NCBI GenBank assembly: GCA_027475525.1
Contig: JAMWFC010000037.1
Location: forward strand, 1,602,711-1,666,710
Direction of reading: 5' to 3'
Length of the DNA: 64,000 nucleotides
Source: Macrolepiota albuminosa
Lineage: Eukaryota; Basidiomycota; Agaricomycetes; Agaricales; Agaricaceae
Shown here: piece by piece, positions 58,482-64,000 of the stretch
Layout of the letters: the number at the start of each line of letters is the position of its first letter
Position numbering within the stretch: position 1 is the first letter of the stretch
Notes under the pieces: generated by a model
The model's input: only the letters and a program-made list of their open reading frames with translations
Databases searched by the model: none
What the model was told of the DNA's origin: nothing
Translations under genes and position numbers: made by a program

Positions 58482-61191
58482 ATGAGCATACGCGGCCCTC
58501 GCAAGGGCGAAAATTACGAGCTCAGTGTTGATCTCAACAGCGAATATCGCGAGAAACGCAAGGATGCCATTAAGCGTACCATCGCCTCCATGACCATTGG
58601 CAAAGGTACGCTCGTTCACCGGACATGGACTTGGACATCCAATAACTTCATCGTAACCAAGATGTCAGCGGTCTTTTTCCTGACGTTCTCAAGAATATGC
58701 AAACGGAAGATCTGGAACAGAAGAAGCTCGTTTATCTCTATCTTATGAATTACGCCAAGACACAGCCTGAACTCGTCATTCTCGCTGTTAATACCTTTGT
58801 CAAGGACACGGACGACCCGAACCCGCTCGTAAGAGCCCTTGCGATAAGGACTATGGGCTGTCTTCGTGCAGAGAAGATTATAGATTATTTATGCGATCCA
58901 TTGCAAAAGTGCCTTCGTGACGAGAACCCATATGTACGAAAAACTGCCGCGCTTTGTGTTGCCAAACTCTACGACCTCAAGCCGGAGCTCGTGATTGAGA
59001 ACGGGTTTTTGGATCAATTACATGAGATGATTGCGGACAGCAACCCTATGGTAAGTGGCTTGCCATTCCTCCAAAAGCGTACATTTACATAACTGATGAA
59101 AGGTTGTCGCAAACACCGTAGCTGCACTGACCGACATACATAACGCCGCTACTGCACAGCCATCCACATCGTCTTCCGACGCTGCTATTTTCACGATCAC
59201 GACTTCCATCCTCAATAAACTTTTGATAGCGTTGAACGAATGTTCAGAGTGGGGAAGAGTTGCTGTGCTCAATGCTTTATCGCGATATGTTGCACATGGC
59301 GAGAAGGAGAGCGAGCACATATGCGAGCGCGTCGTTCCGCAGTTCCAACATATCAACGGTAGCGTGGTCCTAGCTGCAGTCAAGGTTGTCATGATTCACA
59401 TACGTGGCGTCCGCCGGGAAGATCTAATCAAGCAACTGATGCGGAAAATGGCTCCACCGTTGGTCACCTTACTCTCTTCACCACCTGAAGTTCAATGGGT
59501 AGCCCTGCGGAACATCAATCTTCTCCTCCAAAAACGGCCTGACATCCTGTCGAACGAGATGCGTGTGTTTTTCTGTAAGTATAATGATCCTTTGTATGTG
59601 AAGGTTGAGAAATTGGAGATCATGGTGCGGTTGGCAAACGAGAAGAACGTGGATGCGCTCCTGAGTGAGCTGAAAGAGTAGGTTGGAACTTGCCTCCTGC
59701 TTGATAGGCTTTGAACCTTTGCCTAGATATGCATCTGAAGTGGATGTCGATTTCGTCCGGAAGAGCATAAAAGCCATTGGGCAAGCAGCTGTGAAGATTG
59801 ACGCTGCTGCCGAACGATGTGTTAATGTCCTTCTCGAACTCATTAGTACTCGAGTTAGTTATGTTGTGCAAGAGGCCGTTGTCGTCATGAAGGTCCGGTT
59901 TATGTCCTTCTCGAACTCATTAGTACTCGAGTTAGTTATGTTGTGCAAGAGGCCGTTGTCGTCATGAAGGTCCGGTTTTTTTCTAATGAAAGACGAGACG
60001 TTACTCCTTTGTAGGATATCTTCCGCAAATATCCTTCAACATATGAGGGCGTCATTCCCACACTTGTGCTAACCTCGACGAGCTTGATGAACCTGAGGCG
60101 AAAGCTTCGCTCATTGGATCATCGGCGAGTACGCCAATAAGATTGACAATGCCGATGAACTCTTGGGAATATTTGTTGACTCTTTCACTGAGGAATCCTA
60201 CCCTGTACGTGTCTTGTCCTTCGCGCGCCTCCCTGTTTCTAAGAGTGGACAGGTACAACTTCAAACATTGACGGCTGTGGTGAAACTCTTCCTCAAAAAG
60301 CCAGACTCTGCACAAGGAATTGTCCAACGTGTGCTGACGACGGCTACAAAAGATTGTGACTCTCCTGATGTGCGAGATCGAGCATACATTTACTGGCGAT
60401 TACTCTCCACGGACCCCGGCGCTGCAAAGGTTTGGACTTAGAAATTAAATTCTGGATTTTGCCTTGTCTCAATAGAGATATTACAGGCTGTTGTCCTGGC
60501 ACACCGGCCACCCATCTCAATACCGCGTACCACTGTTTCGTCTGCGCTTCTAGAGGAGCTGCTAGGTGAAGTATCAAGTTTGGCCAGTGTATACCATAAA
60601 CCGGAAGAAACATTCGTTGGTAGGGGACGGATCGGGGCTGATGCAGTGCGGAAGGCGTCCGAGTGCGTGTCGTTACCTGTCATTCGTATTGCGGAACCTG
60701 ACGACTATTCCATTCAACAGGGCGGATGATCGTCTTTCGACCCAGAAGGCACTACAAACTGTTGCTGCTGGACAGCAAGCAGAGAATCTACTGTATGCCC
60801 TTTAACTTTAAAGCGCTGATGTCCGCGCTTTCGTGCAACTGACGACGTACACGACAGGGACTTCGACGATGCTCCCGCGGTGGAGGGAGAGCCTTCCGGT
60901 CTCGCAGCGACACAGGTGTTTGCACAGACGCCCGCTGCAGCGAACTTACTCGCAGGCACATCGAGCAACCCCTTGGACGACCTTGTGTCAATTTTTGGAG
61001 GAGGGGGCGGTGGGATGTCGGCCTCAACGTCGGCGCCGAGTTTTCCATTTGGAAGTGGAAATAATGTGTTCGGTGCAGACTTGTCTTCTGTACCTGCTAC
61101 GCCGAGTGTGCTACCACAGACGCCGGCTCAACCGCTGCCGCAGTCACACTCGCAGTCGTCACAACAGGAGGATCTTCTCGGTTTGTTCTAG
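58482..61191 (+). CDS. APL2: AP-1 complex beta subunit (beta-adaptin)
   Basis: Nine exons: 58482-58605, 58662-59050, 59103-59677, 59727-59892, 60015-60204, 60253-60429, 60487-60662, 60721-60792 and 60858-61191. The protein is the beta adaptin trunk: KGENYEL near the start, [21 protein letters not shown]-like repeats and [18 protein letters not shown] Gly/Pro/Ser hinge ends in EDLLGLF, clathrin-box-like. AP-1 packs clathrin vesicles between the trans-Golgi and endosomes. Exon 4 is affected by a 77-base duplication. Exon 5 lacks one T at 60064-60065 and one at 60114-60115 compared with the expected protein. With those two bases the CDS would be 2,205 bases, 734 residues, exactly in frame. The gene is expected to be essential or nearly so, so these look like consensus errors. 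Confidence 0.93.
59825..59978. repeat. 77-bp exact tandem duplication (AP-1 beta exon 4)
   Basis: Copies at 59825-59901 and 59902-59978. The unit spans the exon end and its GTCCGG donor. Confidence 0.95.
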
Positions 61192-62158
61192 AGTTTTTCA
61201 GTGCTTTGTCTCATCAGTTTCAAAATGGTGCTTTTTCTTGGAGTCTATGCGCATTTCACTTTGTGACAACAAAACAACTTAAGGGTTGTAGCTGAAAAAT
61301 CAGGTATCACGACCGCTGATGTCTCATGCTGGGGCGCATATATTCAGTGACATGTGGGCATATGTGTATGGTCCTTAGTTCGTCCTTATGTGTACAAGCT
61401 CAAAAGCACACCTTTGATGGCCATTGTCACATTGTCATCTATGTTCTCTGGCTCTTCGCTTCAGTACTGACAAGGAATTGCATGGCTCTTCTAATCATCA
61501 ACCGATGTAATCTATATCTCCATTTTCCATCCGTTCTCCTTGTCATACCGGTCCGTGCAAGTCCATGTACCGGTGCAATCGTGAGACATTTCTTTCTACA
61601 GCAATCATGATACACAGGCGCTTCGAGTTAGCGTTTACATATAATATAAAAAAACGATATTGATAAGAGGAGCAGTTCCAATGGCCGATACCCCGCACGG
61701 GCGAAAAAAAGGAAGAATCTACTTTTTCTTCTTGGAACAGTCAAACAGCTGACCTACAACCGGTCCATTGTGATATTTCTGTAAGGTTTGTGTTTGTGTT
61801 CATGGGCGCAAAGTCTGATTGGCAGTGAGCACGGCCCTTTGGAGCTAAAAGAAACAGAAAAGCTCCGTTGGCAGGGACTCAGTCATGACATGTATTCCGT
61901 TATGAGGCGATCCCGAGTCGGAAACTCCGACGTTTGTACAGTGTTACCACCTGCATCCCGTAACGGTGCCGCGAGGCAATACGTCGTCATCGTGATTTCT
62001 TGAGTCTCTTAACAACAGCAGTAATAATCGACGTGGAGCGGTAGAACTCGGAAACGAGTAGTACTTTGAAACAACCTTCGCGCGGCTTACAAAAGGAGAA
62101 AATCACGTCCGGATTCACTTTGATAAACCAGGACTGTGGCGCACGGATTAATTCTGAA

Positions 62159-62312
62159 ACCGACTTCTGGGATTTCTGATGACCTCAGAAACTGCGCGGA
62201 TGACATGCTGGAACGTCTTATGGAACAACTCGGCGACCGACTTCTGGGATTTCTGATGACCTCAGAAACTGCGCGGATGACATGCTGGAACGTCTTATGG
62301 AACAACTCGGCG
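62159..62312. repeat. 77-bp exact tandem duplication (intergenic)
   Basis: Copies at 62159-62235 and 62236-62312. Confidence 0.95.
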
Positions 62313-62603
62313 AGAGATCTCGCCGAAGTTACTGGTACAATATTCCTTGAAACTTTTGAACGTCCTGGCCGACGGTGTTCAGGGCCGCAAGATATGGGCC
62401 AGGACGGCGAGTATCCTCGTCCCTTACATAACAATATCAGGGTGTGATAGTTTGCAGCGATAATACTGGATATACTTCCTTCGTCCCGTGTGCACGTGGA
62501 CTGCAAATGACAGATGGCAAAGAAAAAGGCGCATCGAATAATTAAAAGCACTTAGGTCTACGTTAGAAGACGTCAGTTAATTGACAGCATCCCGTAGAGA
62601 ATC

Positions 62604-62757
62604 AAGCGACGATCGTCAGAAGACAAGATGATATTTTACAAACGGGTGGTATACGAAACGAGCTACTTTTGGTCGATGCTAAGCGACGATCGTCAGAAGA
62701 CAAGATGATATTTTACAAACGGGTGGTATACGAAACGAGCTACTTTTGGTCGATGCT
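62604..62757. repeat. 77-bp exact tandem duplication (intergenic)
   Basis: Copies at 62604-62680 and 62681-62757. Confidence 0.95.
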
Positions 62758-62901
62758 ACAGTTACTCTTCAAGATCTGCAAAGGAGAGACACAGTCCTAC
62801 GAGCCATATAAGTGGGTGATCGTGAGTTGGTTACATATATGAGAGACAAGGACAATCTCACAATTTCAAGTTAGTGTTCAAGAAGTAAAGTCCCCCCGGA
62901 A

Positions 62902-64000
62902 TCAATTAGTGATCTTCTTTCGAAGACCCCACCATTCGGTCTTCTCCGGGGCCGCTGCGACCTCGCTCCAACTAACGTAATCGCCGGAGGGTGTCGTCTT
63001 TGCATACAGCGAAGCCTTTTTCGCGAGTTCTACTACTCCCGCGCGATCACTGAGCGCACAAAGAGCCTTGCAAGCGATCTCGGCCTGCGTCAGCCACAAA
63101 TCGCAGTCAAAAGCCTGCTCTTCCTGCATGAGCTGCATGAGGAACTGAGCCGGCTTGAGTATGTGGTTGTCTGGAAGAGAAAGATCTTTAATCCAATCTT
63201 TCAAGGCGCGTTCGTGCTCTTTTTGCTGTTTGTAGAGTTTCTGCGAAGCGGAAGAGAGGATCTTGCGCTTGACGTCGCTGCGGGCGGAGAGGTCCTTGGG
63301 CAAACTGCAGGAGGCGCAGGTGCAGGTAAAGGCGTATTTTGATAATGCCTCTTGTCGCTCGGTACGAGAACGAAAGATGGGACAATATGGGACAAATAGT
63401 TGCTCGCCTGCTGCAATGTGGCGGTTAGCGGTCAGATAATATTTGAAAGTCTTGATATCCCAATGATAGTCTACGTTCGGGACACAACTGTGTTTTAATC
63501 ATCAGCCTAAGAGTAATCAGAGAGAATGAAGAGGATTGACCTATGATTGAAGCGGGAGATCAGGAAGAATACTGCGGCATAATCGCCCTCATATGGACCT
63601 GGAAGGCGTCCGATCCCAATTGCATTTGTTTCTATAATACCAATGATATCTTTCGGATCTTCGGATTTACAGTTGTGGAGTCTGTAGAACGTAAAGCTGA
63701 CATGGGGAGGAAGCTTCTCGACTACCGACTTGAAGTAGTGTTCCCGAGGGAACTCCGACTCAGAGGGGAAAACATGAGGCACAACAAATAACGGGTGTTC
63801 ATCCCAGATAGGATCGCCTATATTGTACGCTTTTTTGGCGAACGCTCCAATCCCCTGGCCCGAAACTTCCTTAGTTTCGAAGGGAAGTGACGACGGAGGA
63901 ATTTCGCTTTTCACGGGTTTCAACTGTTTGAGCAAGGCCTCCTTGGTACCGTCATACAAGAGACAGTGTGTTGGAATGTTCAGCTGATACAGGAAAGAAG
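62902..64000 (-). CDS. SET-domain protein, N-terminus beyond window
   Basis: Two exons are visible, 64000-63541 and 63487-62902, joined by a GT-AG intron. The first is open to the window end, so the start codon lies outside. The SET fold shows GQGIGAFAKKAYNIGD near its start, the pseudoknot motif SRFNHSCVPN made by the splice, and the post-SET cysteines CTCASC. A helical C-terminal region follows. This architecture is that of fungal SET proteins of the SMYD/SET5 type, lysine methyltransferases of histone or other targets. No MYND finger is visible in the part shown. Confidence 0.88.

Larger units (their letters stand above)
61192..62901. other. Intergenic with two 77-bp duplications
   Basis: About 1.7 kb between convergent genes (AP-1 beta and the SET protein). 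No gene is recognised; duplications lie at 62159 and 62604. Confidence 0.6.

Noticed and set aside
4310..62757. Direct repeats as a CRISPR-like or satellite array
   Set aside because: Each 77-base unit has its own sequence and occurs only twice, so there is no shared repeat and no spacer pattern.
1..64000. tRNA or rRNA genes
   Set aside because: No B-box-like GGTTCGANTCC with a matching cloverleaf and no rRNA-like stretch was seen by eye; a tRNA scan would be decisive.

Overview
The window is nuclear DNA of a filamentous basidiomycete, most likely an agaricomycete. The protein-coding genes are broken by many 45-60 base GT-AG introns. The gene set includes a FunK1 fungal kinase, a GH6 cellobiohydrolase with a CBM1 cellulose-binding module, an F-box/LRR protein of mushroom type and nested Gypsy LTR retrotransposons. 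No exact species can be named from the sequence alone.

Layout. Positions 1-16,700 are a retrotransposon graveyard. A plus-strand Gypsy element (A, to 5898) carries premature stops and is interrupted in its integrase by a solo LTR; a 100-N assembly gap hides its 3' part. A second, older Gypsy element (B, minus strand, about 6661-14416) is split by further LTRs, so two LTR families sit in an almost mirror-symmetric inverted order. A gag fragment of a third element lies at 16242-16660. Positions 17,000-33,000 are gene-rich and clean: FunK1 kinase, an LCL3-type nuclease, the mitochondrial carrier GGC1 and the mitochondrial RNA polymerase RPO41 (divergent from one 226-base promoter), then histone H2A.Z. 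From about 32.6 kb to the end come an integrase-zinc-finger protein that may be domesticated, a calpain, Cel6A cellobiohydrolase, ATP synthase subunit h, an F-box protein, a small conserved protein, a cytochrome P450, a SUR7/PalI membrane protein, a GH16 glycosidase, the AP-1 beta adaptin and a SET-domain protein cut by the window end.

The strongest whole-window signal is technical. At 22 places a stretch is repeated head to tail with a period of exactly 77 bases, with no gap and (in all but one case noticed) no mismatch. They fall in genes, introns and spacers alike and break otherwise intact reading frames. Seven single-base losses, mostly in homopolymers, sit 86-185 bases to the right of such a duplication. 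I read these as unmerged k-mer overlaps between contigs plus poor consensus at contig ends, not as biology; gene models here should be read with one copy removed.

Functionally the genes are ordinary neighbours rather than a pathway. Exceptions worth noting are the shared GGC1/RPO41 promoter and a cluster of three ACGCGT boxes upstream of H2A.Z. I found no convincing new multi-gene system.
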